Assembly: GCA_963741565.1 (NCBI GenBank)
Contig: CAVUIK010000012.1
Span: forward strand, 62,001-126,000
Direction: 5' to 3'
From: Ga0077555 sp963741565
GTDB taxonomy: Bacteria; Pseudomonadota; Alphaproteobacteria; Rhizobiales; Hyphomicrobiaceae
Length of the DNA: 64,000 bases
Shown: in pieces, positions 26,860 to 36,068 of the stretch
Layout: each line of letters opens with the position of its first letter
Numbering within the stretch: position 1 is the stretch's first letter
Notes under the pieces: generated by a model
What the model saw: the letters and a program-made list of their open reading frames with translations, nothing else
The model's database searches: none
Told to the model about the DNA's origin: nothing
Position numbers and translations under genes: made by a program

Positions 26860-27564
26860 ATGAAGAGACTGGGGATGTTGACGGGGGTTTTGTTGTGTTG
26901 TGCGCAGTGGTCACAGGCGGCGGATCTCGGGCCGAATGCTCGATCGCCTGATAGTGCGGTGCCTTATGCGCATGGTGGACCTTACAATTGGTCAGGCTTG
27001 TACGCTGGCGGCTTTGTCGGCACGGCACATTCGATCTGGACGATTGATTTCTTCCGCAACAACAATCACGGCCACGCCGAGCTGGCCTCCGATGGCCTCG
27101 CGGGAGGCGCTTGGATTGGATACAATTGGCAGGTCGGTCCGCGCTGGGTGCTCGGCGTCGAAGGAGACCTGGGGTGGACCAATGCCAGTCAGCACAACGA
27201 GATTTTTGACAACGACCACACGGACTCCTCGATCGGCCCCTTCGGTTCGATCCGCGGACGTGTCGGTTATGCCGTCGACCGCGTCATGTTCTTCGCGACC
27301 GCTGGCTTGGGCTGGGCCCAGATCAGTCAGAATATCCAGAAAGGCCGCAATGCCGGTGAGCAGGTCGTCTGGGAAAACCAGACTGACGCCGGATACGTAA
27401 TCGGCGCGGGTATCGACTACGCCTTCGACAGTCGCTGGATCGGCCGCGTGGAGTACCTCTATTCCGACTATGGAAAGACAACGCTTCAAAATCGGGATGG
27501 CAATCAAGCCGACTTTCAAAACGACATGAGCTTGTTGCGTGTGGGGCTGAGTTACCGGTTCTGA
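26860..27564 (+). CDS. Outer-membrane beta-barrel protein, Omp25/Omp31-like
   Basis: Exported protein of 234 residues. The ATG at 26860 follows AGGAGAG, and a signal peptide (MLTGVLLCCAQWSQA) leads to ADLGPNAR. The barrel carries the family-typical NWSGLYAGGFVG, LAGGAWIGYNWQVG, GVEGDLGWTNAS, GSIRGRVGYAVDRVMFFATAG and the end WIGRVEYLYSDYG...LRVGLSYRF with C-terminal phenylalanine. It probably forms an 8-strand barrel. It sits inside the lutABC-like order, between lutA and lutB, and may have its own promoter in the AT-rich stretch 26730-26800. Confidence 0.9.
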   Translation: MKRLGMLTGVLLCCAQWSQAADLGPNARSPDSAVPYAHGGPYNWSGLYAGGFVGTAHSIWTIDFFRNNNHGHAELASDGLAGGAWIGYNWQVGPRWVLGVEGDLGWTNASQHNEIFDNDHTDSSIGPFGSIRGRVGYAVDRVMFFATAGLGWAQISQNIQKGRNAGEQVVWENQTDAGYVIGAGIDYAFDSRWIGRVEYLYSDYGKTTLQNRDGNQADFQNDMSLLRVGLSYRF

Positions 27565-27714
27565 GCGGCATCCCAAGGTATCTGCAGGCGATGCGGCAGG
27601 TCGCATCGCCTGTGGTTCCCACCGAGGATGGTCCGTGGTGGCCCCGCTTGGCCGGTCCAGGCAAACCTGCTACGTCGCAGGAAAGCCGGATATGGACCGC
27701 CAGGATACCCGCCG

Positions 27715-29145
27715 ATGGACGTCACAGCACACGCCTTCAAGGAAAACGCCAAGGCTGCCCTCGGTGACCGCCAGTTGCAGCGGGCGCTGGCGGGGCTGCC
27801 GGGCGGTCTCGTGGCGCAACGGACGGCGGCACGGGCCAACTTGCCGGAGTTCGAGGCGCTGCGCGACGTTGGCCGCGACATCAAAAATCACACGCTCGCC
27901 CACCTCGATCTTTACCTGGAGGCGTGGGAGGCGAAGGCGACAGCGGCGGGCGCCAACGTGCACTGGGCGCCGACGGCCGCCGATGCGCGCCAGATCATCC
28001 TCGAAATCTGCAAGGCAGCGAACGCGAAGGTCGTCACCAAGGGCAAGTCGATGATCTCCGAGGAGGTGGGCCTCAACGCGCACCTGCAAGCAGCCGGCAT
28101 GGAGGTCGTGGAGACTGATCTCGGAGAATACCTCGTGCAGATCCGCAAGGAGACGCCGAGCCATATTATTGCGCCGGCGATCCACCTGACGCAGGAGCAG
28201 GTGGAGAAGGATTTTCGTCGGCTGCACACGCATCTGCCCAAGGACCGCGTGCTCACTGAAGCGCCGCAACTGGTCAATGAGGCGCGCCAGATCCTGCGCG
28301 AGAAGTTCATCAAGGCCGACGTCGGCATTACCGGCGCGAACTTCCTGATTGCGGAAACCGGCTCTTCGGTGATCGTCACCAACGAGGGTAATGGTGATTT
28401 GACGCAGTCGATCCCGAAAACGCACATCGTGATCGCGTCGATCGAGAAGATCGTGCCGACCCTGGTAGACGTTTCGGCGATCATGCGACTGTTGGCGCGT
28501 TCGGCGACCGGCCAGGAGATCTCGACCTACCAGACATTTTCAACGGGTCCCCGCCGCCCCGGTGATCCGGATGGGCCCCAGAATTACCACGTGGTGGTGC
28601 TCGACAACGGCCGCTCGGCGCTGCTCGGCACGCCCTTCCAGGAGGCGCTGCGTTGCATCCGCTGCGGGGCCTGTATGAACCATTGCCCGGTCTACGGCGC
28701 CGTCGGTGGGCATGCCTATGGCTTCGTCTATCCCGGGCCGATCGGCGCCGTCATCAATCCAGCGATTATCGGCCTCAAGGCGGCGCATCATCTGCCGAAT
28801 GCGTCGACGTTCTGCGGACGCTGCGAGAGCGTGTGCCCGATGAAGATCCCGCTCCCTAAGCTGATGCGGGACTGGCGGACGGAAGAGTTTATCGAGGGCG
28901 GCGGCGGCCGTGCGGCACGCTTGGGTCTCAAGGTCTGGAGTTCATTCGCCCGCCGTCCCCGGCTCTATCACGCCGTCTCGCGGATCGCAGTTGCGGCCCT
29001 CAGCGCGATCGGGCGTCGGCGCGGCGCGTTCCGGTGGTTGCCCTTCGCCGGTGGATGGACGCGCCATCGCGACATGCCGGCGCCGCAGGGGCGCACCTTC
29101 CAGCAGCTCTGGGCCGAGCACGAGCGCGGGGTGCCGCGCGCATGA
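27715..29145 (+). CDS. lutB: LutB-like iron-sulfur cluster protein
   Basis: Cytoplasmic protein of 476 residues, the large subunit of a LutABC-type L-lactate oxidation system. The N-terminal domain (KGKSMISEEVGLNAHLQAAG and ETDLGEYLVQIRKETPSHII) is the LUD fold. The C-terminal part has two 4Fe-4S motifs: CIRCGACMNHCPVYG near residue 318 and CGRCESVCPMKIPLPKL near 365. The start ATG 27715 opens MDVTAHAFKENAKAAL. The stop overlaps the lutC start (ATGA at 29142), showing translational coupling. The length is normal. Confidence 0.93.
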   Translation: MDVTAHAFKENAKAALGDRQLQRALAGLPGGLVAQRTAARANLPEFEALRDVGRDIKNHTLAHLDLYLEAWEAKATAAGANVHWAPTAADARQIILEICKAANAKVVTKGKSMISEEVGLNAHLQAAGMEVVETDLGEYLVQIRKETPSHIIAPAIHLTQEQVEKDFRRLHTHLPKDRVLTEAPQLVNEARQILREKFIKADVGITGANFLIAETGSSVIVTNEGNGDLTQSIPKTHIVIASIEKIVPTLVDVSAIMRLLARSATGQEISTYQTFSTGPRRPGDPDGPQNYHVVVLDNGRSALLGTPFQEALRCIRCGACMNHCPVYGAVGGHAYGFVYPGPIGAVINPAIIGLKAAHHLPNASTFCGRCESVCPMKIPLPKLMRDWRTEEFIEGGGGRAARLGLKVWSSFARRPRLYHAVSRIAVAALSAIGRRRGAFRWLPFAGGWTRHRDMPAPQGRTFQQLWAEHERGVPRA

Positions 29146-29828
29146 CCGACAACACCGAGCGGCGCCGCCAGATGCTCGATCGCGTACGCACGCGGCTCAA
29201 CGACGGTACGCCGATGGCGGCGCGTAAAGCCGCCGTTGCCGATCGTCTCAAGGGGCAGGTGCCACACCTGATCCCGGAGCGGGCCAAGCAGAATGCAGTT
29301 GTGCTCAGGGCCCAATTCGTCGCCTTTCTGAAAGGGCAGACGGCAACTGTTCTCGACGTCGCCTCGATGGACGCCGTGCCGGCCGCGGTGGCGACCTATC
29401 TGCGCGGACAGAATTTGCCGTTGCGCCTGCGCATGGGCAGCGATGCCGAACTCGCACGCCTGCCTTGGTCGAACGAGGCGGCATTGACCCGCGAGAGCGG
29501 AGCGGCGGTGGGGAGCGACGAAGTCGGCCTGTCGCGGGCAGTTGCCGGCGTTGCCGAGACGGGAACGCTGGTCCTGGCCTCGGGTGCGGCTAATCCGGTG
29601 ACGCTCAATTTCCTGCCGGAGACCCACATCGTCGTGCTCAGGGCGTCGGAGATCGAGGGGAGTTATGAGGCAGCATTCGATCAGGTTCGCGCCCGCCTCG
29701 GCCGGGGCGTGATGCCGCGCACGCTCAATCTGGTCTCGGGGCCATCACGGACGGCCGACATCGGCGGCCGTCTGGTGGTCGGCGCGCACGGCCCCCGCCG
29801 CCTCTGCGTGGTGATCGTCGGCGCCTAG
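29142..29828 (+). CDS. lutC: LutC/YkgG-like lactate utilisation protein
   Basis: LUD-domain protein of 228 residues, third subunit of the LutABC complex. Typical stretches are VGLSRAVAGVAETGTLVLASG, NFLPETHIVVLRASEIEGSYE and PRTLNLVSGPSRTADIGGRLVVGAHGP, the last being the family hallmark ending. It overlaps lutB by four bases. No lactate permease or LutR regulator is visible nearby, so regulation is unknown. Confidence 0.92.
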   Translation: MTDNTERRRQMLDRVRTRLNDGTPMAARKAAVADRLKGQVPHLIPERAKQNAVVLRAQFVAFLKGQTATVLDVASMDAVPAAVATYLRGQNLPLRLRMGSDAELARLPWSNEAALTRESGAAVGSDEVGLSRAVAGVAETGTLVLASGAANPVTLNFLPETHIVVLRASEIEGSYEAAFDQVRARLGRGVMPRTLNLVSGPSRTADIGGRLVVGAHGPRRLCVVIVGA

Positions 29829-29940
29829 GCCTTGTCCAATCCGGGTCGGGCGCCCCGACGGACGGTGCGGCCATTTTCGCCAGTGGACGGCCGAAGAATA
29901 GGGCTTCGAATCAACGCGGTTTGCTCTACTGTTAAGGTCC

Positions 29941-31569
29941 ATGACGCGGTACATCTTCATCACCGGCGGCGTGGTCTCCTCGCTCGGAAAAGGGCTGGCT
30001 TCAGCGGCCCTTGGAGCACTTCTACAGGCTCGCGGCTATACGGTCCGGCTTCGGAAGCTCGACCCCTATCTGAACGTCGATCCGGGAACCATGAGCCCTT
30101 ACCAGCACGGTGAGGTCTTCGTGACCGACGACGGTGCCGAAACCGATCTCGATCTTGGGCATTACGAGCGCTTCACCGGTGTGCCCGCGAAGAAGTCGGA
30201 CAACATCACCACGGGCCGGATCTATCAGGAGATCCTCGCCAAGGAGCGGCGCGGGGACTACCTCGGCGGCACCGTTCAGGTCATTCCGCACGTGACCAAC
30301 GCCATCAAGGAATTCGTGCTGTCGGGGAACGACGGCATCGATTTCGTGCTGGTCGAGGTCGGCGGCACGGTGGGCGATATCGAAGGCTTGCCGTTCTTCG
30401 AGGCGATCCGCCAGCTGGGCAACGACTTGCCGCGTGGCCACGCCGTCTATGTGCACCTGACGCTGGTCCCTTACATTCCCTCGGCAGGCGAGCTCAAGAC
30501 CAAGCCAACTCAGCACTCGGTGAAGGAGCTGCGGTCGATCGGCATCCAGCCGGATATCCTGCTGTGTCGTTGTGACCGCGAAGTCCCGGCCTCGGAGCGC
30601 CGCAAGATCGCGCTGTTCTGCAATGTCCGCGAAACCGCTGTGATCCAGGCCCTCGACGTGGCGTCGATCTATGACGTGCCGCTCGCCTATCACCGCGAAG
30701 GGCTCGACCGCGAGGTCCTCGCCGCCTTCGGTATTGAAGGTGCGCCGGCGCCGAAGCTCGAGCGCTGGGAGGGCATCTCCAAGGGAATCGCCTCGCCCGA
30801 AGGCGAAGTGACGATCGCGATCGTTGGCAAGTACACCGGTCTCAAGGACGCCTACAAATCGCTGATCGAGGCACTGGTGCACGGTGGCATCGCCAACCGC
30901 GTGAAAGTCAATCTCGAGTGGATCGAGAGTGAGGTCTTCGAGCGCGAAGATCCGGCGCCCTATCTCCAGGGCGTCAACGGCATTCTGGTGCCCGGCGGTT
31001 TCGGCGAGCGTGGCGCGGAGGGCAAGATCCAGGCGGCGCGCTTCGCGCGGGAACGGCGTGTTCCCTACTTCGGGATCTGCTTCGGCATGCAGATGGCCGT
31101 CATCGAGGCGGCCCGTACACTGGTTGGCATCGAGGGCGCGTCGTCGACCGAGTTCGGGCCCGCGAAGGAGCCTGTGGTCGGCTTGATGACCGAGTGGATG
31201 CGCGGCAACGAGCTTGAGAGCCGCAAGGCCGGCGGCGATCTCGGCGGTACCATGCGGCTCGGTGCCTTCGAGGCACACCTCGCCAAGGGCAGCCGCATTG
31301 CCGAGATCTACGGCACGACTCGCATCTCAGAGCGCCATCGTCATCGGTTCGAGGTGAATGCCAGATATCGCGAGCGGCTGGAGAAGGCGGGAATGAGCTT
31401 CTGTGGCCTCTCGCCGGACGGCCTTCTGCCGGAGACCGTCGAATTCCCGGATCACCCGTGGTTTATCGGCGTGCAATATCACCCGGAGCTGAAATCGCGC
31501 CCCTTCGAGCCGCATCCGCTGTTCGCCTCGTTCATTGGTGCGGCGGTGGAGAAGAGCAGGCTTGTCTGA
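29941..31569 (+). CDS. pyrG: CTP synthase
   Basis: Cytoplasmic enzyme of 542 residues that makes CTP from UTP, ATP and glutamine. The synthetase domain opens TRYIFITGGVVSSLGKGLAS (nucleotide loop) and contains DPYLNVDPGTMSP and EVGGTVGDIEGLPFFEA. The glutamine amidotransferase domain has VPGGFGERGAEGK, YFGICFGMQ with the catalytic cysteine near residue 380, and FIGVQYHPELKSRPFEPHP with His-Glu. It follows lutC by 112 nt. In related genomes pyrG is near secG and eno; here neither is seen downstream. Confidence 0.98.
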   Translation: MTRYIFITGGVVSSLGKGLASAALGALLQARGYTVRLRKLDPYLNVDPGTMSPYQHGEVFVTDDGAETDLDLGHYERFTGVPAKKSDNITTGRIYQEILAKERRGDYLGGTVQVIPHVTNAIKEFVLSGNDGIDFVLVEVGGTVGDIEGLPFFEAIRQLGNDLPRGHAVYVHLTLVPYIPSAGELKTKPTQHSVKELRSIGIQPDILLCRCDREVPASERRKIALFCNVRETAVIQALDVASIYDVPLAYHREGLDREVLAAFGIEGAPAPKLERWEGISKGIASPEGEVTIAIVGKYTGLKDAYKSLIEALVHGGIANRVKVNLEWIESEVFEREDPAPYLQGVNGILVPGGFGERGAEGKIQAARFARERRVPYFGICFGMQMAVIEAARTLVGIEGASSTEFGPAKEPVVGLMTEWMRGNELESRKAGGDLGGTMRLGAFEAHLAKGSRIAEIYGTTRISERHRHRFEVNARYRERLEKAGMSFCGLSPDGLLPETVEFPDHPWFIGVQYHPELKSRPFEPHPLFASFIGAAVEKSRLV

Positions 31570-31749
31570 CGACGCGTCGCGTCCTTTGCGCAGGCAGCGG
31601 GCCGCGCAATTTCGGATTTTCATTTCGATGGATGCAAGGGCGCAACCCGCATAGCGCAGAAGCGGGTGGGTCGGCGTTCTTTCAGCGTCGGTGGCCAAGA
31701 ACTTGTTGGCAGCACCGGGTTCGACTGCGCAAGACAACGACCGCGCGCC

Positions 31750-32296
31750 TCAGATGCAAGACTGGTTCGGGCAAAACGCCCTGTTCTTGTCGAACGTCTT
31801 GTCGTCGGAGCCCGACTGCCACCAGTCGGCAACGCCTGCCTCGACCTTCTTCTGTGGCGGCGAGAAGTCGCCGGCGAGCGTCCGGTTGAGGTCGTTCTTG
31901 ATCTTCTCGGTCATCTGATCGGAGCAGTAGTCAGCATCGCCCTTGGCCAGATCACCAACCTTCGCACGGGTCTGATCGTAGCCCTTTTCGATTTTGGCCA
32001 TGGCCTCGGCCGAGCCGCCCTGAGTCAATTCGTAGGCGAGATAGGATGCCCTGAGCCGTGCGGGATCGAAATTGTAGCCGCAGCGCTGGGCGCGCGCACT
32101 GGGTTGCGGCGGCGTGCAGCATCCGATCCTGCGCCGTGTGCGCAGGCGGTGGCACGGCTGGTGAGGCCGCCGGTTTGCTGCCGCCACCGAACAGCGAGCC
32201 TGTCGTCAGCCCTGCGCTACCCGACGAGCAGGCAGCGAGCCCGCTGCACACCAGGGCGATGGCAAGAGCAGGACGGAGTGATCGAAGCGTCGGCAT
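31750..32296 (-). pseudogene. Small lipoprotein of unknown function, broken by a +1 frameshift
   Basis: The start at 32294-32296 opens a lipoprotein signal (LRPALAIALVCSGLAAC, lipobox LAAC). The frame then breaks after QDRMLHAAATQC. The remainder continues in the next frame as QRCGYNFDPARLRASYLAYE, then AMAKIEKGYDQTRAKVGDLA and ends NRAFCPNQSCI. One extra base near 32088-32098, in a G/C-rich run, restores exactly 182 codons. Four cysteines in the mature part (C of QRCGY, DYCSD, FCPNQ, SCI) could form disulfides. No homology to a named family is recognised. Confidence 0.65.
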
Positions 32297-32460
32297 TCGG
32301 CGGATCCTTAGCATGGGTCCGGCAGGATTGGCCGGTTCGCCGCGCTGCGTCAATCGGCTCAAGGCCACATCCCCACCGGAAACTGTTCTATCGGGCAATA
32401 AAGGCCGTTTTGGCTCACTTGGAGCTGAACAGGGGCCCGTTGATGTGGTGGTTGCGAAGT

Positions 32461-33636
32461 CTACCGCATCAGCTCCTTCATGCCGCGGTCGAGGCCGTCG
32501 ATCGTCAGTGGGAACATCCGGTTCTCCATGATGTCCCCGACCAGCTTGATCGAGGGCGTCCAGGCCCAGTGGTTCTCCGGCACCGGATTGAGCCAGATCG
32601 CGTGCTCATAGATGTTGGTGACGCGCTTCAGCCAGGCCGAGCCCGGCTCCTCGTTCATATGCTCGACCGAGCCGCCCGGCACCGTGATCTCGTAAGGGCT
32701 CATCGAGGCGTCTCCGACAAAGACGACCTTGTAATCGGCCGGGAACTTGTGGAGCACGTCGAACGTCGGCGTCTTCTCGGTCCAGCGCCGCCTGTTGTCC
32801 TTCCACACGAACTCGTAGAGGCAATTGTGGAAGTAATAATGCTGCATGTGCTTGAACTCGGTGCGCGCCGCCGAGAACAGTTCCTCCGCCATTTTGATGT
32901 GCCAGTCCATCGAGCCGCCGATGTCGAAGAACATCAGCACCTTGATGGTGTTGCGCCGCTCGGGCCGCATCTGGATGTCGAGATAGCCTTTGCGCGCCGT
33001 ACCCTTGATGGTGCCGTCGAGATCAAGCTCGTCGGCAGCGCCCTCACGCGCGAACTTGCGCAGGCGCCGCATGGCCACCTTGATGTTGCGGGTCCCCAGT
33101 TCGATCTTGTCGTCAAGATCTTTGAACTCGCGCTTGTCCCATACTTTGACGGCGCGGAAGTTCTTGTTCTCCTTCTGGCCGATGCGCACACCAGCCGGGT
33201 TGTAGCCCTCGGCGCCATAGGGTGACGTGCCGGCGGTGCCGATCCATTTCTTGCCGCCCTGGTGGCGGCCCTTCTGTTCCTCGAGGCGCTTCTTCAGCTC
33301 CTCCATGATCTTGTCCCAGCCGCCCAACGCCTCGATCTTTTTCTTCTCTTCGTCGGAGAGATAGAGCTGGGAGATGACGCGCAGCCATTCCTCGGGGATT
33401 TCCGCGTTGGCGGCGTCGCTCATCAGCTCGAGGCCCTTGAAGACGTGGCCGAACACCTGGTCGAACTTGTCGAGGTGGCGTTCATCCTTCACCAGGGCGG
33501 CGCGGGATAGGTAGTAGAAATACTCGACCCTTTGATCGGCAAGGTCTGCCTGCAAGGCTTCCATGAGGGTCAGATACTCCCGGAGCGTGACGGGAAGCTT
33601 GGCGGATTTGAGTTCGTGGAAGAAGACGGTGAACAT
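32461..33636 (-). CDS. CoxE-like von Willebrand A domain protein
   Basis: Cytoplasmic protein of 391 residues. The N-terminal half (FFHELKSAKLPVTLREYLTL) is typical of the COG3825 group. The VWA domain begins near VLMFFDIGGSMDWH, which holds the metal-ion-dependent adhesion motif DxGxS, and continues through VFVGDASMSPYEIT. Such proteins work with a MoxR-type AAA+ ATPase in inserting metal cofactors or assembling enzymes. The MoxR partner, often immediately upstream, is missing: upstream here lies a divergent amidohydrolase gene. The start ATG 33634-33636 was chosen over longer frames since it begins the conserved domain. Confidence 0.9.
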   Translation of the reverse strand: MFTVFFHELKSAKLPVTLREYLTLMEALQADLADQRVEYFYYLSRAALVKDERHLDKFDQVFGHVFKGLELMSDAANAEIPEEWLRVISQLYLSDEEKKKIEALGGWDKIMEELKKRLEEQKGRHQGGKKWIGTAGTSPYGAEGYNPAGVRIGQKENKNFRAVKVWDKREFKDLDDKIELGTRNIKVAMRRLRKFAREGAADELDLDGTIKGTARKGYLDIQMRPERRNTIKVLMFFDIGGSMDWHIKMAEELFSAARTEFKHMQHYYFHNCLYEFVWKDNRRRWTEKTPTFDVLHKFPADYKVVFVGDASMSPYEITVPGGSVEHMNEEPGSAWLKRVTNIYEHAIWLNPVPENHWAWTPSIKLVGDIMENRMFPLTIDGLDRGMKELMR

Positions 33637-33787
33637 GGGTTTGGGTCTCGCCCCTGGTCTGGCTGGTCTGATTATAGATAGCGTGAAACAGGGCCAAAGC
33701 CCAGCCGACCTGCGTAACGGCTGCCCGATTGCTGTCGCAACCGTTTGGGGGAATACTCGGATCGTCCCGGACCGGAGGAGACCCAAC

Positions 33788-34909
33788 ATGACGATAGGCC
33801 AGGTTGAAAATCCATCGGCGGCCTGCGCCGGCGTTAGCGTCCACTTCGTCGGCTGCGATCTGATGGCGGCAGGACAGGGGACAGCGGCCCCACCTCGCCC
33901 CGATGCGGTTGGGCGTCGCCAGGTCGTGGTTGCCGGCAAGCGTATCAAGACGATCGATATTCACGCCCATTGCGCGGTGCCGGCAGCTCTCGCACTGCAG
34001 GGCCTGAAGCTCGCCGGACCGGGGTTGCGGACCGATCTCGACGCCACCGACGAACTGGATGTCCGCCTTGCGGCTATGGACGCGCAGGGGATCGATGTCG
34101 AGGCGTTGAGCATCAATCCGAATTGGTACGAGGTGGCAGACCGTGACCTCGCGGCGCGTATCATCGCCATCCAGAACGAAGCGTTGGCCGAAATCTGCGC
34201 CGAAAGCCCCGACCGCTTCGTCGCCTTCGCCAGCGTCGCGCTCCAGTTCCCGGACCTCGCCGCCGCACAGTTGGCCGATGGCGTCAAAAAGTACGGGCTA
34301 AAGGGAGCGGCGATCGGTGGCAATGTCGCCGGCGACGAGATCAGCGATCCCAGGTTCAATCCGTTCTGGGCGAAAGCCGAGGAACTGGGCGTCGTGGTCT
34401 TTATCCACCCGCAAGGGGACGGCGCGCCGTCCCAGCTCGGCCATCGTTTCAAGGGCAATGGCTATTTGAGCAATGTCATCGGCAATCCACTCGAGACGAC
34501 AATCGCGCTCTCGCATCTCATCTTCGAGGGGACGCTCGATCGCTATCCGCGCCTCAAGATCTGTGCGGCGCACGGCGGAGGGTACTTGCCATCCTACGCC
34601 GCGCGCTCCGATCGCGGATGTCCAGTTCGCCCCGATTTGTGCACCGGCGGCACGCATGGCCCGATCAAGAAGCAGCCGACCGAGTATCTGCGCCAGATGT
34701 ACTACGACACCATGGTGTTCACGCAGGAAGGCCTGCGACATCTGATCGCCGAGGTTGGTGCCGATCGGCTAATGATCGGGACGGACTTTCCCTATCCCTG
34801 GACGACGACGGCTGTGGAACACGTCCTGGAAATGCCGGATCTCAGTGATGCGACCAAGCGCGCGATCCTCGGAGAGACCGCGGCGGCATTGCTCGGGATC
34901 AAGAATTGA
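33788..34909 (+). CDS. Amidohydrolase 2-family protein (ACMSD-like)
   Basis: Metal-dependent hydrolase or decarboxylase of about 373 residues with a TIM-barrel fold. The start ATG 33788 follows GGAGGAG. Metal-site motifs are KTIDIHAHC (HxH) near residue 58, FIHPQGDG near 210, AAHGGGYLPSY near 270 and GTDFPYPW near 338 with the catalytic aspartate. Relatives include aminocarboxymuconate semialdehyde decarboxylase and gamma-resorcylate decarboxylase. The actual substrate is unknown; no aromatic degradation genes lie close by. About 55 residues precede the first metal motif, longer than usual, and include cysteines but no signal peptide. Confidence 0.9.
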   Translation: MTIGQVENPSAACAGVSVHFVGCDLMAAGQGTAAPPRPDAVGRRQVVVAGKRIKTIDIHAHCAVPAALALQGLKLAGPGLRTDLDATDELDVRLAAMDAQGIDVEALSINPNWYEVADRDLAARIIAIQNEALAEICAESPDRFVAFASVALQFPDLAAAQLADGVKKYGLKGAAIGGNVAGDEISDPRFNPFWAKAEELGVVVFIHPQGDGAPSQLGHRFKGNGYLSNVIGNPLETTIALSHLIFEGTLDRYPRLKICAAHGGGYLPSYAARSDRGCPVRPDLCTGGTHGPIKKQPTEYLRQMYYDTMVFTQEGLRHLIAEVGADRLMIGTDFPYPWTTTAVEHVLEMPDLSDATKRAILGETAAALLGIKN

Positions 34910-34962
34910 CGGCGTTGATCCCGAGTGTCCAGCCCTAAAGAGATTGCCTGCGCGCGCGAATA

Positions 34963-35955
34963 TCAGATCGCCACGCCGAGCATGATGCCAATGTTCTGGA
35001 CGGCCGCCCCCGAGGCCCCCTTGCCGAGGTTGTCCAGGCGCGCCACGAGCACCACTTGGCGGTGTGCGTCATTGGCGAACACCCGCAGCTCCAGCTTGTT
35101 GGTATCGTTGAGGGCCAAGGCATCGAGGCGGCCGCCTTTGGCTGATGGGTCATTTGCTTTGACCACCTGAACGTACTGAGAACCCTCGTAGTGTTTTTCG
35201 AGGGCTGCTTCGAGGTCGCGCCCGGTGGGCTTGCCGGGCAGCGTATCGAGATGCAAGGGGATCGAGACCAGCATGCCCTTGTGATAGTTGCCCACCGACG
35301 GCACGAAGATCGGCCGGCGGTTCAACTTCGAATAGAGCTGCAACTCCGGCACATGTTTGTGCTCCAGGCCGAGGCCGTAGAGCTCGAACAGCGGCGCTTT
35401 GCCGGTGTCGTAGGCTTCGATCATCGACTTGCCGCCGCCCGAGTAGCCGGAGACCGCATTGACGGTCACCGGATGATCGGACGGGATCAGGCCAGCCGCC
35501 ACGAGTGGGCGAAGCAAGGCGATGCCACCCGTTGGGTAGCAGCCGGGATTGGAGACCCGTTTTGCTTTGGCGATGGCCTTGACCTGCGCCTTGTCGAGTT
35601 CGGGGAAACCGTAGGTCCAGTTCTTGGCAACCCGGTACGCCGTCGAGGCGTCGACGATCTTCGGGGAGCCCGTGCCGAGTGCATCGGCGAGCGCTACCGC
35701 CTCTTTTGCGGCCTCGTCCGGCAGGCACAGCACAACGAGGTCGACCTCTTTCATCAGGGCCTGGCGAGCCGAGGGGTCCTTGCGCTTGTCCGGAGCGATC
35801 GAACGGATCTCGACGCTGCTGACTTTGGCCAACCGGTCACGGATCTCCAGACCGGTCGTGCCGGCTTCGCCATCGATGAAGATGGCCGGTTTGGTGCGGG
35901 CTTGGCCAATGCTTGGCGTCCGGGCTGTGGCTTTGGGTGCTGTCTTGGTCGTCAT
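34963..35955 (-). CDS. argC: N-acetyl-gamma-glutamyl-phosphate reductase, short type
   Basis: Third enzyme of arginine biosynthesis, reducing N-acetylglutamyl phosphate to the semialdehyde with NADPH. It has 330 residues. The dinucleotide-binding start is KPAIFIDGEAGTTGLEI, and the active-site cysteine lies in SNPGCYPTGGIALL near residue 143. Further features are VSGYSGGGKSMIEAY and VGNYHKGMLVSIPLHL, which place it in the short AGPR type 2 family. Its start (35953-35955) has GAAGGA upstream. Fifty-eight bases further upstream is a terminator preceded by an arginine-rich leader peptide (36013-36131), an arrangement that suggests transcription attenuation by arginine supply. Confidence 0.95.
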   Translation of the reverse strand: MTTKTAPKATARTPSIGQARTKPAIFIDGEAGTTGLEIRDRLAKVSSVEIRSIAPDKRKDPSARQALMKEVDLVVLCLPDEAAKEAVALADALGTGSPKIVDASTAYRVAKNWTYGFPELDKAQVKAIAKAKRVSNPGCYPTGGIALLRPLVAAGLIPSDHPVTVNAVSGYSGGGKSMIEAYDTGKAPLFELYGLGLEHKHVPELQLYSKLNRRPIFVPSVGNYHKGMLVSIPLHLDTLPGKPTGRDLEAALEKHYEGSQYVQVVKANDPSAKGGRLDALALNDTNKLELRVFANDAHRQVVLVARLDNLGKGASGAAVQNIGIMLGVAI

Positions 35956-36012
35956 GGCACGGGTCCTTCAGGCGTGATCTGCAACTTGGAGCGGGGACCG
36001 GGACGCGGCAAC

Positions 36013-36038
36013 AAAAAAGCCGCGCTCGGGGCGCGGCT
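36013..36038 (-). terminator. Intrinsic terminator between the Arg leader peptide and argC (attenuator)
   Basis: Read on the minus strand, AGCCGCGC (36038-36031) pairs perfectly with GCGCGGCT (36025-36018) around a 5-nt loop, followed by a T run to 36013. It lies 30 nt after the leader stop and 58 nt before argC, so it would end transcription ahead of argC. Codons 17-18 of the leader (GCGCGG, 36083-36078) are complementary to CCGCGC in the first terminator arm (36036-36031), giving a possible competing antiterminator. Confidence 0.85.
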
Positions 36039-36068
36039 GGCGGTGAGGCTTGCGGGATCAGGCAGCCG

